The notes: generated by a model from the letters alone, not told the origin. 64,000 bases of DNA from Vibrio sp. HA2012 (GCF_002812955.1 NZ_PFXK01000001.1:558001-622000), one strand, 5' to 3'; positions 44,556-54,674 are shown, counted from the stretch's first letter. Numbers and translations: made by a program.

Positions 44556-44945
44556 TTACAGCTTGTTGAATTCCCGGTTAACTTTAAAGGTATCGGACGT
44601 CACATACGCTTCCATAGAACGAACCCGGCTTTCCAGAGAATACAAATCCTGATCCAGTGCCATAAGCAGTTGTGCCGGGGTCTTTCCTGATTGCCAGGAT
44701 TTACTTTTCAGTTTATGCCACTGTTCTGCCTGTACTGTCTGGGTATAGTCATAGGGCTGTTTTTCCAGCATCATTGCGGCAGCAACGTAGGCGACAACCA
44801 CCAGAAAATTCCCGCCAAGCAGTGTGACAGACACAACGATTATTCTGACCAGCCAGACTTCAATACCAAAGTAGTGTGCGATGCCGGCACAAACTCCAGC
44901 CAATTTGCCGTTAACAGGATCCCGGTACAGTTCTCTATCTCTCAT
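44556..44945 (-). CDS. pspC: Phage shock protein C
   Basis: 129 residues. The PspC domain begins RELYRDPVNGKLAGVCAGIAHYFGIEVWLVRI and continues through a membrane helix (IIVVSVTLLGGNFLVVVAYVAAAMML), then a cytoplasmic or periplasmic helical tail with a heptad-like end (DLYSLESRVRSMEAYV). PspC senses secretin-type membrane stress and with PspB releases PspA from PspF. The start at ATG 44945 overlaps the end of pspB by 11 nt, and earlier in-frame codons lie inside pspB. Confidence 0.94.
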   Translation of the reverse strand: MRDRELYRDPVNGKLAGVCAGIAHYFGIEVWLVRIIVVSVTLLGGNFLVVVAYVAAAMMLEKQPYDYTQTVQAEQWHKLKSKSWQSGKTPAQLLMALDQDLYSLESRVRSMEAYVTSDTFKVNREFNKL

Positions 44946-45171
44946 AATTCTGCCGCCAGTTCGGGGCTTCTGCATCCAGGATCCGTTCCAGTGTCCCCAC
45001 CCTTTGTTGTAGTGATTCCGCCTTTTCTGATAACCGCTGCAGAGCCGCATAATCTTCCTCACTCAATCCTGTGGCTGATTTTCTTTTGCTCCGGTAATGA
45101 AGAAGTAACCATAACGGCGCAACAAAAATCATAAATAAGATTATCGGAACAGTGATAAATGCGCCCATCAT
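44935..45171 (-). CDS. pspB: Phage shock protein B
   Basis: 78 residues: one N-terminal membrane helix (ITVPIILFMIFVAPLWLLLHY), a short linker, and a cytoplasmic leucine-zipper-like helix ending ILDAEAPNWRQNYE, the family C-terminus (ILDAEHPNWR in E. coli). It forms the sensing complex with PspC. AGGAG 6 nt before ATG 45171 supports the start. It lies 15 nt downstream of pspA. Confidence 0.95.
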   Translation of the reverse strand: MMGAFITVPIILFMIFVAPLWLLLHYRSKRKSATGLSEEDYAALQRLSEKAESLQQRVGTLERILDAEAPNWRQNYER

Positions 45172-45186
45172 AGCCTTCTCCTGTGA

Positions 45187-45870
45187 TTATTGTTCATTCT
45201 GCGGCTTCTGTAATTCCATCTGTTGTTTCATTTTAGCCAGTTCCTGTTCAATCTCATCCTGAGCCTGAAGTTCAGCAAACTCCTGATCCAATGATTTGCC
45301 CTGACCAGACATGGCATAGCTGTCAGCTTCGGCCTCCAGCTCATCAATTTTTCTTTCGTATCGATCAAAGCGGGAAAAAGCTTCATGAGTCCGGGCGGTA
45401 TGCAAGTGCTTCTGAACATCACGGCGGTTACCGGCCGCTTCACGACGAATAGCCAAAGCCTGTTGTTTTGCCCGTGTTTCATTGATCTTGGCTTCAAGCT
45501 TGCCAATCTCTCCACTCAATTTTTCAATAGTTTCAGCAACCAGAGTCTGTTCAGACTGCAGGCTTTTCACTACATCCTGAAGCTTCTGCTTTTCGATCAG
45601 AGCGGCACGAGCCAGATCATCCCGCTGTTTAGACAGAGCCAGTGCCGCTTTCTGTTGCCATTCATCCACCTGCTCCTGAAGACTGTCTACCCGACGGGAA
45701 AGCTCTTTTTTATCCGCCAGAGCTTTTGCTGAATTAGTCCGTACTTCGACAAGTGTATCCTCCATCTCCTGAAGGATCAGACGAATCATTTTTTCCGGAT
45801 CTTCTGCTTTATCCAGCAATGCACTGATATTGGAGTTTACAATATCTGCAAAACGAGAAAAGATGCCCAT
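45187..45870 (-). CDS. pspA: Phage shock protein A
   Basis: 227 residues, almost entirely coiled coil (ESCRT-III-like fold), starting MGIFSRFADIVNSNISALLDKAEDPEKMIR with the amphipathic membrane-binding helix. PspA inhibits PspF in unstressed cells and, when released, forms membrane-stabilising scaffolds. It is first in pspABC and driven by the sigma-54 promoter just upstream. Confidence 0.97.
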   Translation of the reverse strand: MGIFSRFADIVNSNISALLDKAEDPEKMIRLILQEMEDTLVEVRTNSAKALADKKELSRRVDSLQEQVDEWQQKAALALSKQRDDLARAALIEKQKLQDVVKSLQSEQTLVAETIEKLSGEIGKLEAKINETRAKQQALAIRREAAGNRRDVQKHLHTARTHEAFSRFDRYERKIDELEAEADSYAMSGQGKSLDQEFAELQAQDEIEQELAKMKQQMELQKPQNEQ

Positions 45871-45912
45871 AATATACCTCGGTGATTATCGGTTTGACCT
45901 ATCATACGACAA

Positions 45913-45927
45913 CCAAGATATATGCCA
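45913..45927 (-). promoter_or_regulatory. Sigma-54 promoter of pspABC
   Basis: Minus strand TGGCAT-ATATC-TTGG, with the -24 GG and the -12 position 10 nt apart; the -12 dinucleotide is GG rather than GC. The divergent gene is pspF, the dedicated sigma-54 activator, which strongly supports the reading. The AT-rich 45930-46050 should hold the PspF upstream activating sites and an IHF site. Confidence 0.75.
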
Positions 45928-46052
45928 AGATGAAATTCTATAAAAATTAATCAGTTAAGAAAAAATAGAATTTACTGTATCGCATGCTATGATCAATTCA
46001 GCTAATAGTTGGTAATTTTAACCACCCCATATAAAAAGGAACCATCACAACG

Positions 46053-47084
46053 ATGAAGCAACAGACGCTGATTGGTGAATCCGGTAATTTTCTCGCCGTT
46101 CTGGATAAGGTGTCAAAGCTTGCACCAATTGAAAGACCAGTATTGATTATCGGGGAACGAGGGACAGGGAAGGAACTGATAGCCCAGCGACTGCACTACC
46201 TGTCGAGGCGCTGGGATCAACCTTTGATTACGCTCAATTGCTCAACACTGAGTGAAGGTCTGATTGATTCAGAGCTCTTCGGTCATGAAGCGGGATCATT
46301 TACCGGCTCAAAAGGGAAACATCAGGGACGCTTTGAGCGGGCAGAGAATGGCTCCCTTTTTCTTGATGAGCTTGCTACCGCACCTCTCTCTGTGCAGGAA
46401 AAACTGCTGCGCGTTATCGAATACAATCAATACGAAAGAGTCGGTGGTAACCGGACATTAAATGCAAATGTCCGGCTCATCTGTGCCACTAATGCTGACC
46501 TTCCGCAACGGGCACAGCAGGGAAGCTTCCGAGCGGATCTTCTGGACAGACTCGCCTTTGATGTGATTCATCTTCCTCCCCTTCGGGAACGTCCGGAAGA
46601 TATATTATTACTGGCAGAGCACTATGCCATAAAAATGTGCAGAGAACTCTCCCTGCCATTATTTACCGGATTTACGCCACAGGCCGCTTCAGCCTTACAG
46701 GAATATTCCTGGCCGGGAAACATTCGGGAACTGAAGAATGTTGTTGAAAGAGCCATCTATCAGCATGGCCGGTCTGAACTCCCTGTGGGACAGCTTATCT
46801 TTGATCCCTTTGTCTGTGCCTGGAAAAACACGTCTGGCGAGAGTACCACAGCAGAGTCTCCGGTTACTGATGAAGATTTCGTTTTCCCTATAGATTACAA
46901 AAGAAAGATAGAGGATTATGATATTCAGTTACTGACTCAGGCACTGAAAGAAGCCCGACATAATCAACGACAGGCAGCAAACTTGCTGGGACTCAGCTAT
47001 CATCAGCTGAGAGGGATGTTGCGAAAATACCAGCTAATCGGCTCAGTACACAACACCGGAGCGGAAACCGATGAAGAGAACTGA
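46053..47084 (+). CDS. pspF: Psp operon sigma-54 activator
   Basis: 343 residues: an AAA+ domain with no receiver domain (as in E. coli PspF), Walker A GERGTGKE (34-41), Walker B LFLDELATAP, and a C-terminal Fis-type helix-turn-helix (NQRQAANLLGLSYHQLRGML). It is inhibited directly by PspA. The sigma-54-contacting loop, GAFTGA in most activators, reads GSFTGS (81-86) here, with the key Thr kept. It is divergent from pspABC, and sapA-F follow in the same direction, as in E. coli. Confidence 0.96.
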   Translation: MKQQTLIGESGNFLAVLDKVSKLAPIERPVLIIGERGTGKELIAQRLHYLSRRWDQPLITLNCSTLSEGLIDSELFGHEAGSFTGSKGKHQGRFERAENGSLFLDELATAPLSVQEKLLRVIEYNQYERVGGNRTLNANVRLICATNADLPQRAQQGSFRADLLDRLAFDVIHLPPLRERPEDILLLAEHYAIKMCRELSLPLFTGFTPQAASALQEYSWPGNIRELKNVVERAIYQHGRSELPVGQLIFDPFVCAWKNTSGESTTAESPVTDEDFVFPIDYKRKIEDYDIQLLTQALKEARHNQRQAANLLGLSYHQLRGMLRKYQLIGSVHNTGAETDEEN

Positions 47085-47210
47085 GACATATAATGACGCT
47101 TCACTTGGTCTGTCTGAACAAAAATGGTAAATTAGCCGGATCTTTGGAACGCGTCCCGCAAAATATCTGTGTCGAAAACGTGATTCTTATCAATATAACA
47201 AGTTCTTTCT

Positions 47211-48830
47211 ATGAAAGTATTATTTAACATAGCGGTTGGGCTATGCGGACTGAGTCTGCTAGCCGGATGTAATAGCGATATTGATCAGTCAAAAATTCGC
47301 GAACAGGGATTTGTTTTTTGCGGTCAGAGCGCACCGGACTCTTTTAATCCACAGCAGGTTGAACGCAGTATCACTTCCGATTCACTGGGACCACAACTCT
47401 TTGACACTCTATTCCAGCTTGATCCAGTAACCCTGCACCCAGTACCAGCTCTGGCTCGGGGGTGGACAGTAAACGAATCCGGTACAGAATTTACTATCGA
47501 ACTGCGGAAAAATGTGGCATTCCAGACGACCGCATGGTTTACCCCGACCAGACCGATGAATGCCAGCGATGTGGTTTTTAGCTTCAACCGGATACTGGAT
47601 CCGAATAACCCGTTTCATCAGGTAGGAAAAGCGGTCTATCCTTGGTTTTCCGGCTTTGATTTTCAAAAGTTAGTGGACAAAGTTGAAGCGGTTGATGATA
47701 ACCATGTCCGGTTCACTCTGACCCGCCCCGACAATACTTTTCTACCGAATATTTCCACTCCTTTTGCTGTTATCCACTCGAAAGAATATGCACAACAGCT
47801 GATGCTGAGTGATGAGAAAATCAAACTCGACACTCAACCAGTCGGAACGGGCCCCTTTTATCTGGCCGACTACCAGGTCGGTGATCTGATCCGTCTGAAA
47901 CGACACGATAATTACTGGCGAGGACGCCCAGAGATGCAACAGGTCGTATTTGATATATCGGCTCACGGTACCGGCCCGCTGGCAAAACTGCTGCGTGGTG
48001 AATGTGATGTTCTAAATGCTCCGCTATCTAGCCAGATTCCGACGATAAAAGAGCAGAAGCAGTTAAAACTCGATGCTCACCCGGCAATGAATGTCGCTTT
48101 CATTGCTATTAATACCAAACATCCGGCTCTGTCGGATCTGCGGGTTCGCAAGGCACTCAGCCTTGCAATCAACCGGGAAAATATTCTTGAATCCGTTTAT
48201 TACGGCACCGGCTCACAGGCCTATACGCTGCTGCCACCATCATCGTGGGCTTATCAGAAAGATACGGTTCACGTCCGCTATGATAAAAATTATGCCCTTG
48301 CTCTGCTAAGAGAAGCTGGATTCAGTTCCGGGCTGGAATTATCTATGTGGGTACCGCTTGAAACCAGTGCCTATAACCCGAGTCCGAGAAAAACAGCCGA
48401 GCTAATTCAGGCAAATCTGGCCGACATCGGTGTCACACTGCTACTATTTACCGGCGACCGCTTTGACCGGACAGATTTAGATAAGGTTGCCAATATCGAC
48501 CTGATACTGACCGGCTGGAATGCCAGTACCGGTGACCCTGATAATTTTTTCCGCCCTTTACTTTCCTGTAATGCGAATCAGGCCGGGATGAATATTTCTA
48601 TGTGGTGTAATCCGGATTTTGATTTTCTGCTTAATTTGGCGAAAGAGACCAATAACTCCCGTTACCGCATTAATCTGTACCGGCAAGCTCAGAATATTAT
48701 GAATGAAGAGGTTCCGGTTATTCCTCTTGCTCATGGAGCACAGTTTCAGGCTTATCATCAGTCGTTGGACGGATTTGCTATCGATCAGTTCAACACCCAG
48801 AATTTCTATCAGGTAAAGAGGAACCGATAG
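47211..48830 (+). CDS. sapA: Peptide ABC transporter substrate-binding protein SapA
   Basis: 539 residues, extracytoplasmic family 5 (DppA/OppA-like) solute-binding protein. A lipobox LLAGC (Cys20) predicts a lipoprotein. The family 5 pattern follows (PALARGWTVNESGTEFTIELRKN, LSLAINRENI, TGDPDNFFRPLLSC). The sap system is linked to antimicrobial-peptide resistance and, in E. coli, to putrescine export (known). The stop abuts the sapB start. Confidence 0.95.
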   Translation: MKVLFNIAVGLCGLSLLAGCNSDIDQSKIREQGFVFCGQSAPDSFNPQQVERSITSDSLGPQLFDTLFQLDPVTLHPVPALARGWTVNESGTEFTIELRKNVAFQTTAWFTPTRPMNASDVVFSFNRILDPNNPFHQVGKAVYPWFSGFDFQKLVDKVEAVDDNHVRFTLTRPDNTFLPNISTPFAVIHSKEYAQQLMLSDEKIKLDTQPVGTGPFYLADYQVGDLIRLKRHDNYWRGRPEMQQVVFDISAHGTGPLAKLLRGECDVLNAPLSSQIPTIKEQKQLKLDAHPAMNVAFIAINTKHPALSDLRVRKALSLAINRENILESVYYGTGSQAYTLLPPSSWAYQKDTVHVRYDKNYALALLREAGFSSGLELSMWVPLETSAYNPSPRKTAELIQANLADIGVTLLLFTGDRFDRTDLDKVANIDLILTGWNASTGDPDNFFRPLLSCNANQAGMNISMWCNPDFDFLLNLAKETNNSRYRINLYRQAQNIMNEEVPVIPLAHGAQFQAYHQSLDGFAIDQFNTQNFYQVKRNR

Positions 48831-49796
48831 ATGTTTAATTACTCACTGAGAAAACTCTTTCTGTTTATGATCACTCTGCTTATCCTGACATTAGTCGGGT
48901 ACAGTATTCTGCGCCTTGACCCGTCATCGCCATGGGGAGAGTATCCATTTTCAGACGGCTGGATCGACTATCTTTCCCGTCTGAGTCACCTCGATTTTGG
49001 TCTGAATAAGAATGGAACGCCTATTATTGATGACCTGCGTTTTGTTTTTCCGGCTACGCTTGAGTTGTGTATTATTGCTTCTGTTTTTGCACTGCTGATA
49101 GGCGTTCCTACCGGTACACTGGCAGGCATGCGTCAGGGTAGGCTTATCGACCGGGTTATCTCTTTTATTTCAATGTCCGGCTATAGTGCCCCGCTGTTCT
49201 GGCTGGCATTACTTTTAATTATGTTCTTTTCCCTTAACCTGCGAATACTGCCGGTATCAGGCCGATATGAATTGCTGTATGAGATTGAACACGTGACCGG
49301 TTTCGCTCTGATTGATGCCTTTCTTTCCCAGAGCCCCCTCCGGGCTCAGGCTCTGCAAAATGTCATCGAACACCTGATCCTGCCTTCTCTGATACTGGCT
49401 CTTGCTCCGACAACACAGGTTGTACGTCTGATGCGGGCATCTGTTGCTGAAGTCATGACTCAAAATTACATCCGGGTCGCCCGAATTAAGGGACTGTCAA
49501 AATATGAAATCGTGATGCAGCATGTACTGAGAAATGCCCTGCCCCCTATTATTCCTAAATTTGGTGTACAGCTATCCAGTATGCTGACCTTTGCGATCAT
49601 TACCGAATCAATTTTCAACTGGCCGGGCATCGGGCGCTGGTTGCTTGATGCGCTGTCGGACAAAGATTACGTTTCTATTCAGGCGGGTGTTATGGTTGTC
49701 GCCACATTTGTACTTGCCGCAAATATTTTCACAGACCTGCTGGGTGCAATGGTGAATCCCCTGATAAGGAAGGAATTAAATGCGGATAACAAATAG
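48831..49796 (+). CDS. sapB: Peptide ABC transporter permease SapB
   Basis: 321 residues, six membrane helices, DppB-type permease with an EAA-like loop (SVAEVMTQNYIRVARIKGLS). It starts 1 nt after the sapA stop codon and overlaps sapC by 17 nt. Confidence 0.95.
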   Translation: MFNYSLRKLFLFMITLLILTLVGYSILRLDPSSPWGEYPFSDGWIDYLSRLSHLDFGLNKNGTPIIDDLRFVFPATLELCIIASVFALLIGVPTGTLAGMRQGRLIDRVISFISMSGYSAPLFWLALLLIMFFSLNLRILPVSGRYELLYEIEHVTGFALIDAFLSQSPLRAQALQNVIEHLILPSLILALAPTTQVVRLMRASVAEVMTQNYIRVARIKGLSKYEIVMQHVLRNALPPIIPKFGVQLSSMLTFAIITESIFNWPGIGRWLLDALSDKDYVSIQAGVMVVATFVLAANIFTDLLGAMVNPLIRKELNADNK

Positions 49797-50670
49797 TATC
49801 TATCAGGAAGAACATATTCCGACCCAGTTTGAACGTTTCTGGCGCAGTTACCGGGCAAACAGTCTGGCCATGTTCGGTTCGTGGTGTCTGCTGCTAATCA
49901 CGCTAATCACCCTGATTTCTCCGTGGATAACACCCTACGAACCTCAGATGCATTCTGCCCATCTTCTGCTTCCTCCATCATGGGAGCCCAGAGGCACTGT
50001 TGATTTCTTTTTTGGCACTGATGATCTGGGCAGAGACATTTTGTCCCGGATTCTAGCAGGCTCACAATTTACTTATGGTGCAGCGGTAGTCATCACCTTT
50101 CTGGCGACACTGATTGGCTGCGTTATCGGTTTTCTGGCTGGCATGACCAAAGGAATGTTATCCAGTACCCTTAACCATATGTTTGATACTGTCATGTCCA
50201 TCCCATCCCTGCTGCTGGCGATTATTTTTGTCGCCTTTCTCGGTTTTGGTGAGCTGAATATTCTGCTTGCTATTGGTTTAGCGCTGATCCCCCGCTTTAT
50301 CCGCTCGGTATATACCGCTGTACATAATGAAGTAGAAAAAGACTACATTATGGCGGCACGGCTGGACGGGGCAAACAACCTCTATTTGCTGACCAATTCG
50401 GTTCTGCCAAATATTCTGTCTGTCATTATCGCTGAAATTACTATCTCTCTGACTATTGCCATTTTAGATATTACGGCTCTGGGCTTTCTCGGCCTCGGTG
50501 CACAGGCTCCGAGCACCGAATGGGGAGCCATTTTAGGCGATTCAGTAGAACTGATCTATCTGGCTCCCTGGACGGTCATACTTCCCGGACTGGCGATTAT
50601 GTTTACTGTTATTGTCATCAACCTTGTCGGCGAAGGTGTCCGCGATGCACTCAATGCAGGAGTCGAATAA
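49780..50670 (+). CDS. sapC: Peptide ABC transporter permease SapC
   Basis: 296 residues, DppC-type permease with an N-terminal cytoplasmic segment, six helices, [15 protein letters not shown] after TM1 and an EAA loop ([16 protein letters not shown]). Its stop codon shares a base with the sapD start (TAATG). Confidence 0.95.
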   Translation: MRITNSIYQEEHIPTQFERFWRSYRANSLAMFGSWCLLLITLITLISPWITPYEPQMHSAHLLLPPSWEPRGTVDFFFGTDDLGRDILSRILAGSQFTYGAAVVITFLATLIGCVIGFLAGMTKGMLSSTLNHMFDTVMSIPSLLLAIIFVAFLGFGELNILLAIGLALIPRFIRSVYTAVHNEVEKDYIMAARLDGANNLYLLTNSVLPNILSVIIAEITISLTIAILDITALGFLGLGAQAPSTEWGAILGDSVELIYLAPWTVILPGLAIMFTVIVINLVGEGVRDALNAGVE

Positions 50671-51671
50671 TGCCACTTCTTGATTTCAGACACTTAACTA
50701 TAGAAATTGAAACGCCGCATGGACTGGTTAAAGCCGTAGATCGGATGAGCCTGACCATCAGCGAAGGGGATATTCGCGGTCTCGTCGGAGAATCCGGCTC
50801 AGGGAAAAGTCTGGTCGCAAAAGCCATTGTCGGCATGTGTAAAGACAACTGGCGTATCACTGCTGACCGGATGCGATTAGGTGATATTGACCTGTTGCAA
50901 CTGACGCCTCGAGAACGCCGCAAAGTCATTGCCCGCGATGTTGCCATGATATTTCAGGAACCTTCCAGCTGTCTGGATCCATCTGAAGCGGTCGGAAAAC
51001 AGCTGGCAGAATCAATTCCTTCCAAATCCTTTGAAGGACGCTGGTGGGAAAGGCTGAAATGGCGGAAAAAACAGGCCGTTGCCCTATTGCATAAAGTCGG
51101 GATCAAGGAGCACACCCGGATAATGGACAGTTACCCCTATGAACTGACCGATGGGGAATGTCAAAAAGTCATGATTGCCATGGCGATTGCAGCTAAGCCA
51201 AGAATTTTGATTGCAGATGAACCGACGAATGACCTCGATCCAATCACTCAGTCACAGATCCTGAGACTATTGAGTAGAATGAATCAGGTCAATAATACGA
51301 CCATTCTACTTATTGGTCATGACCTTACGACCATTACTCAGTGGGCAAAACGTATCACAGTCATGTATTGCGGCCAGTCAGTCGAGTCTGCATCAACTCA
51401 AAGTATTCTGACTGCACCTAAACACCCGTATACACATGCCCTACTGAATGCCATGCCTGATTTTACTCAGGGAATTCCACATAAACAGAAACTGCATTCT
51501 CTCCCGGGTTCCATCCCTCCGTTGCAACACTTACCTATAGGCTGCCGTCTGGGACCCCGTTGCCCATACGCTCAGCGTCAGTGCGTAGAATATCCCTACA
51601 CACAAAAGATAAAAGACCATAAGTATGCCTGCCATTTTCCGCTTAATACCGATTTGGAGAAGCAATCATGA
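50670..51671 (+). CDS. sapD: Peptide ABC transporter ATP-binding protein SapD
   Basis: 333 residues. Walker [10 protein letters not shown]-loop [11 protein letters not shown], and Walker [13 protein letters not shown] are present. The signature is LTDGECQK rather than LSGGQ, matching the degenerate E. coli SapD motif. The C-terminal oligopeptide-transporter region is [15 protein letters not shown]. SapD also affects Trk potassium uptake in E. coli (known). The in-frame codons upstream belong to the sapC overlap; ATG 50670 is the start. Confidence 0.95.
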   Translation: MPLLDFRHLTIEIETPHGLVKAVDRMSLTISEGDIRGLVGESGSGKSLVAKAIVGMCKDNWRITADRMRLGDIDLLQLTPRERRKVIARDVAMIFQEPSSCLDPSEAVGKQLAESIPSKSFEGRWWERLKWRKKQAVALLHKVGIKEHTRIMDSYPYELTDGECQKVMIAMAIAAKPRILIADEPTNDLDPITQSQILRLLSRMNQVNNTTILLIGHDLTTITQWAKRITVMYCGQSVESASTQSILTAPKHPYTHALLNAMPDFTQGIPHKQKLHSLPGSIPPLQHLPIGCRLGPRCPYAQRQCVEYPYTQKIKDHKYACHFPLNTDLEKQS

Positions 51672-52462
51672 GTGCCCTGCTGGAAGTTGATAATCTGGCA
51701 AAAACATTTGTTAACCGTACCGGACTGTTCCGAAAAAAAGTGAAAGAAGCCGTCAAGCCGGTAAGTTTCACTCTCGAACCGGGACAAACAATCGCTTTTA
51801 TCGGCCAGAATGGTTCTGGTAAGTCGACTCTGGCTAAAATGCTGGCCGGGGTAATAGAGCCGACGTCAGGAGAAATCCGCGTCAATGGAGAAAAACTGGA
51901 GCACGGTGATTACAGCACTCGATGTAAGCTGATCCGTACGATTTTTCAGGATCCCAATACCTCTTTAAATCCTCGCATTCAGATTGGCCGAATCCTGGAA
52001 GGTCCGTTGAAACGGAATACAGACATGTCTCCGGAAGCACGCATTCAGAGAGTAAAAGACACTCTGATACGTGTTGGCCTTTTGCCTGAACATGCATATT
52101 TTTACCCGCAAATGCTGGCAACTGGACAAAAACAGCGGGTTTGTCTTGCCCGGGCACTCATATTGCAGCCTTCCGTGATTATTGCCGATGAAGCTTTAAA
52201 TGGTCTGGATATGGCAATGCGCTCACAGATTATTAACCTCCTGTTAGAACTGCAAGAGGAAATGGGGGTTTCATTTATCTACGTGTCTCAGCAAATCGGT
52301 ATCATTAAACATATCAGTGATCAGGTCATGGTTATGCATGACGGTGAAGTGGTGGAACACGGCGACAGTCAAATTATCCTGACAACACCAACCCATCCAG
52401 TTACTCAAAAGCTGGTTGAGAACCACTTTTACACCAATCCCTCACATACTAAGGGGCAATGA
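51668..52462 (+). CDS. sapF: Peptide ABC transporter ATP-binding protein SapF
   Basis: 264 residues: Walker A GQNGSGKS, signature LATGQKQR, Walker [12 protein letters not shown]. It pairs with SapD as the second nucleotide-binding subunit. It overlaps sapD by 4 nt (ATGA) and is the last gene of the operon, followed by a bidirectional terminator. Confidence 0.95.
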   Translation: MSALLEVDNLAKTFVNRTGLFRKKVKEAVKPVSFTLEPGQTIAFIGQNGSGKSTLAKMLAGVIEPTSGEIRVNGEKLEHGDYSTRCKLIRTIFQDPNTSLNPRIQIGRILEGPLKRNTDMSPEARIQRVKDTLIRVGLLPEHAYFYPQMLATGQKQRVCLARALILQPSVIIADEALNGLDMAMRSQIINLLLELQEEMGVSFIYVSQQIGIIKHISDQVMVMHDGEVVEHGDSQIILTTPTHPVTQKLVENHFYTNPSHTKGQ

Positions 52463-52502
52463 AGAAATATCCATCCAGATAAAAACTCTATCGATTGCCA
52501 AT

Positions 52503-52535
52503 AAAAAAGGCAAAACCATAACGTTTTGCCTTTCT
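52503..52535. terminator. Bidirectional terminator between sapF and ppaC
   Basis: AAGGCAAAAC pairs with GTTTTGCCTT. It is followed by TTTCTTCTT on the plus strand and by six T on the minus strand, and lies between two convergent stop codons. Confidence 0.88.
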
Positions 52536-52559
52536 TCTTATCTTTAAACCAGTATGTAG

Positions 52560-53465
52560 TTATGCCAGTTCCTGTTGCAGCCAAGGCCAGCCTTGTTTTT
52601 TACGGCTCAGAGTATTTTCCATCATCAGCATGCCGTCTTTTTCATGCTTAACCAGCTTCTCTGCCCATTCGCCTTTGTATAGCAGACGAGTCTGTGCTGT
52701 TGTGATATCCGTAAGCATCACGGCCGCAAACGCCAGTCCTTCTTCTTCACAGCGACGGGTAAGATCGGCCTCAAGCGCATCAATCATACCGTCGACCTGA
52801 TCCAGCGTTGCCAGCTCAACCTGACCAACCACAACTTCGCGCTCATTAAACGGATACGCCTTCAGGTCTTTTTCTACCAGCTCGGCCGCCGTAAGACCTT
52901 CGATATCAGTCTTTGCAATCAGTAGTTTTTTGATAAAAGTATCCAGATCCGTCACACCAGCGTAATTAGCCAGTTCTGCAACCGCATCTTTATCTTTTTG
53001 CGTACAGGTCGGAGATGCAAAACCAACCGTATCAGAAAGAATGGCAGACATCATAAGTACAGCTAAAGGACGGGTAACGTCAACGTTTTCCATCTTCAGC
53101 AGATTAAACAGGATAGTACAGGTACAGCCAACCGGCCAAATCCAAGCTTCAAGAGGGTTAACTGTCATCACGTCACCCAAACGGTGATGGTCTACAATAC
53201 CCAGAATCTCAGCTTCTTTGATATCATCCGGAGCCTGAGCAATATCTGAGTAGTCCACCAGCCAGATCTTTTCACCAGCAACACCGGTACACATCTCAGG
53301 AGCATCAACACCAGCCTGAGCCAGAATATGTGTTGTTTCACGGTTCAGTTCGCCCTGACGAACTGCTTTCGCTTCAAGACCACGGGCTTTAAGCAGTTCT
53401 GCCGCAACCAGTGCACTACAAATACTATCACTATCCGGGTTTTTATGACCGACAACTTGAATCAT
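52560..53465 (-). CDS. ppaC: Manganese-dependent inorganic pyrophosphatase (family II)
   Basis: 301 residues of the DHH phosphoesterase superfamily: VGHKNPDSDSICSAL at the start, VDYSD, the DHH motif in IVDHHRLGD, and the C-terminal DHHA2 domain ending with SRKKQGWPWLQQ (the SRKKQ substrate-binding motif). It hydrolyses pyrophosphate in the cytoplasm with Mn2+. It is a family II enzyme, unrelated to Ppa, and widespread in vibrios. Confidence 0.97.
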   Translation of the reverse strand: MIQVVGHKNPDSDSICSALVAAELLKARGLEAKAVRQGELNRETTHILAQAGVDAPEMCTGVAGEKIWLVDYSDIAQAPDDIKEAEILGIVDHHRLGDVMTVNPLEAWIWPVGCTCTILFNLLKMENVDVTRPLAVLMMSAILSDTVGFASPTCTQKDKDAVAELANYAGVTDLDTFIKKLLIAKTDIEGLTAAELVEKDLKAYPFNEREVVVGQVELATLDQVDGMIDALEADLTRRCEEEGLAFAAVMLTDITTAQTRLLYKGEWAEKLVKHEKDGMLMMENTLSRKKQGWPWLQQELA

Positions 53466-53786
53466 CTTCTTTCCTATGCAAGTTATGTTTGTTTGGACTG
53501 ATTATTCAGCCTCTCCTTAAGGTAAGTACTTTACCTGATTTTGAGATTTTGTCATTGGCTTTATACCCGGGTAGTTTTATGCTGCAGAATTCAGAGAGAA
53601 TCCCGGCGGATAAGCCTTCCGGAGAATTCCTCTGAGCACGGAAAAATTTCTGAAAAAATCACTTGCAACTGCTGCACAACCCGAGATGACGGGCTTACAG
53701 AATTTTATCCACAGATATTGTGGAAAACTATACCGCTTAGATATGAATATTCATCGTAACATTATAATAACAAACGTCTTTCCCCT
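53466..53786. other. Upstream region of ppaC
   Basis: No gene supported. It should hold the ppaC promoter. Short open frames here lack ribosome sites. Confidence 0.35.
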
Positions 53787-54023
53787 TTACAGCACCCCGG
53801 AATCATGATGAATCGATTTAGACATTTTTCGCGTATAGATAAAACTATGCACCAGAATCGGTAACTGAATACAGGCCACCATAACTAATATAGGTATAAC
53901 AAACACGTCCAGTGACCTTTCATTTCCCCAGTGGCTACAGGCCAATACCAAAAAACCGGCTAATAAAATTTTCAATCCCGTCCAGATATTAAGTAATACA
54001 AAAATACGACGCTCCACTATCAC
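53787..54023 (-). CDS. Small two-helix membrane protein, unknown function
   Basis: 78 residues with two hydrophobic segments (LLNIWTGLKILLAGFLVLACS and VFVIPILVMVACIQLPILVHSFIY) and a basic C-terminal end (TRKMSKSIHHDSG). A GTG start at 54023 has AGGG about 4 nt upstream; a second GTG two codons later is equally possible. Not recognised as a known family and no operon partner. Coding is likely from the amphipathic pattern and the absence of competing frames, but not certain. Confidence 0.5.
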   Translation of the reverse strand: MIVERRIFVLLNIWTGLKILLAGFLVLACSHWGNERSLDVFVIPILVMVACIQLPILVHSFIYTRKMSKSIHHDSGVL

Positions 54024-54428
54024 CTATCCCTAAAAATATATGTATCTACAAGCCATTACCACTTTTCTAATGAGCTCACAAAGACTTATCTTGATATTTA
54101 TCACTAACTTCAACCCAATACGTGTAATCCATTACATGTGAAATTCTGCGCAATTTTCACAAAAAAAACAGGCTAATAACAACCAAAATAATTAGAGATA
54201 TCGATATTTATCACACTGCAGACATCTTTCCCTAAAGGCTCACAATGGTGATTTTTTAGAGTTATCACTCAAAAACAAACTTATTCGTCCGGGTTCATTC
54301 TTCTATCAGAACCATTACGGTTAAATATTCACCACTTTCAACGCAGCTAACATTTCTGAAGATATTTGCTTGTTTACCAGGTCATTGGCCATTACTTTTT
54401 AATTAACCGCCTGACTTTAGGAACAACT
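54024..54428. other. Upstream region of the TIGR02647-type gene
   Basis: No gene supported. The 12-bp sequence GATATTTATCAC occurs twice in direct orientation (54093-54104 and 54203-54214), 110 bp apart. A GTGATtttttagagttATCAC inverted repeat lies near 54250. Possible regulator sites; no regulator recognised. Confidence 0.4.
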
Positions 54429-54674
54429 ATGAAATTTACCGCCGAACATATTGCAGAACTGAACCTGTTGCTTCAATTCGACCTCAGCAGTACCTTTACC
54501 GGTATTAAAGTACATCAGGATGCAGCCCCGGATACTCAGACCGCTGTAGCGGCCTTATACACCAAAGGATTATGCACTCTTCCTGATGGCGGCTATCTGA
54601 CGAATGAAGGGATTGAAATCGCACAACATGCTGAACAAATATTATCGTTTCTTGCTACAGCCCCAAAAATTTAG
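54429..54674 (+). CDS. TIGR02647-family small protein
   Basis: 81 residues, MKFTAEHIAELNLLLQFDLS, with a conserved GIKVHQDAAP and a winged-helix-like GLCTLPDGGYLTNEG end, the pattern of the uncharacterised TIGR02647 family (sometimes annotated as DNA-binding) found in vibrios and pseudomonads. Start: TTTAGGA ends 6 nt before ATG 54429. Function unknown; it lies 71 nt before the exporter operon, which may be coincidence. Confidence 0.7.
   Translation: MKFTAEHIAELNLLLQFDLSSTFTGIKVHQDAAPDTQTAVAALYTKGLCTLPDGGYLTNEGIEIAQHAEQILSFLATAPKI

Noticed and set aside
44477..44575. Hydrophobic 33-codon frame just after pspC on the minus strand (ending LLLLMLAVALLLSVSV).
   Set aside because: Resembles a small membrane peptide, but has no ATG/GTG/TTG before the hydrophobic part and does not resemble PspD.
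47093..47227. 44-codon frame between pspF and sapA (MTLHLVCLNKNGKL...).
   Set aside because: Weak ribosome site and it overlaps the sapA start out of frame; no reason to think it coding.
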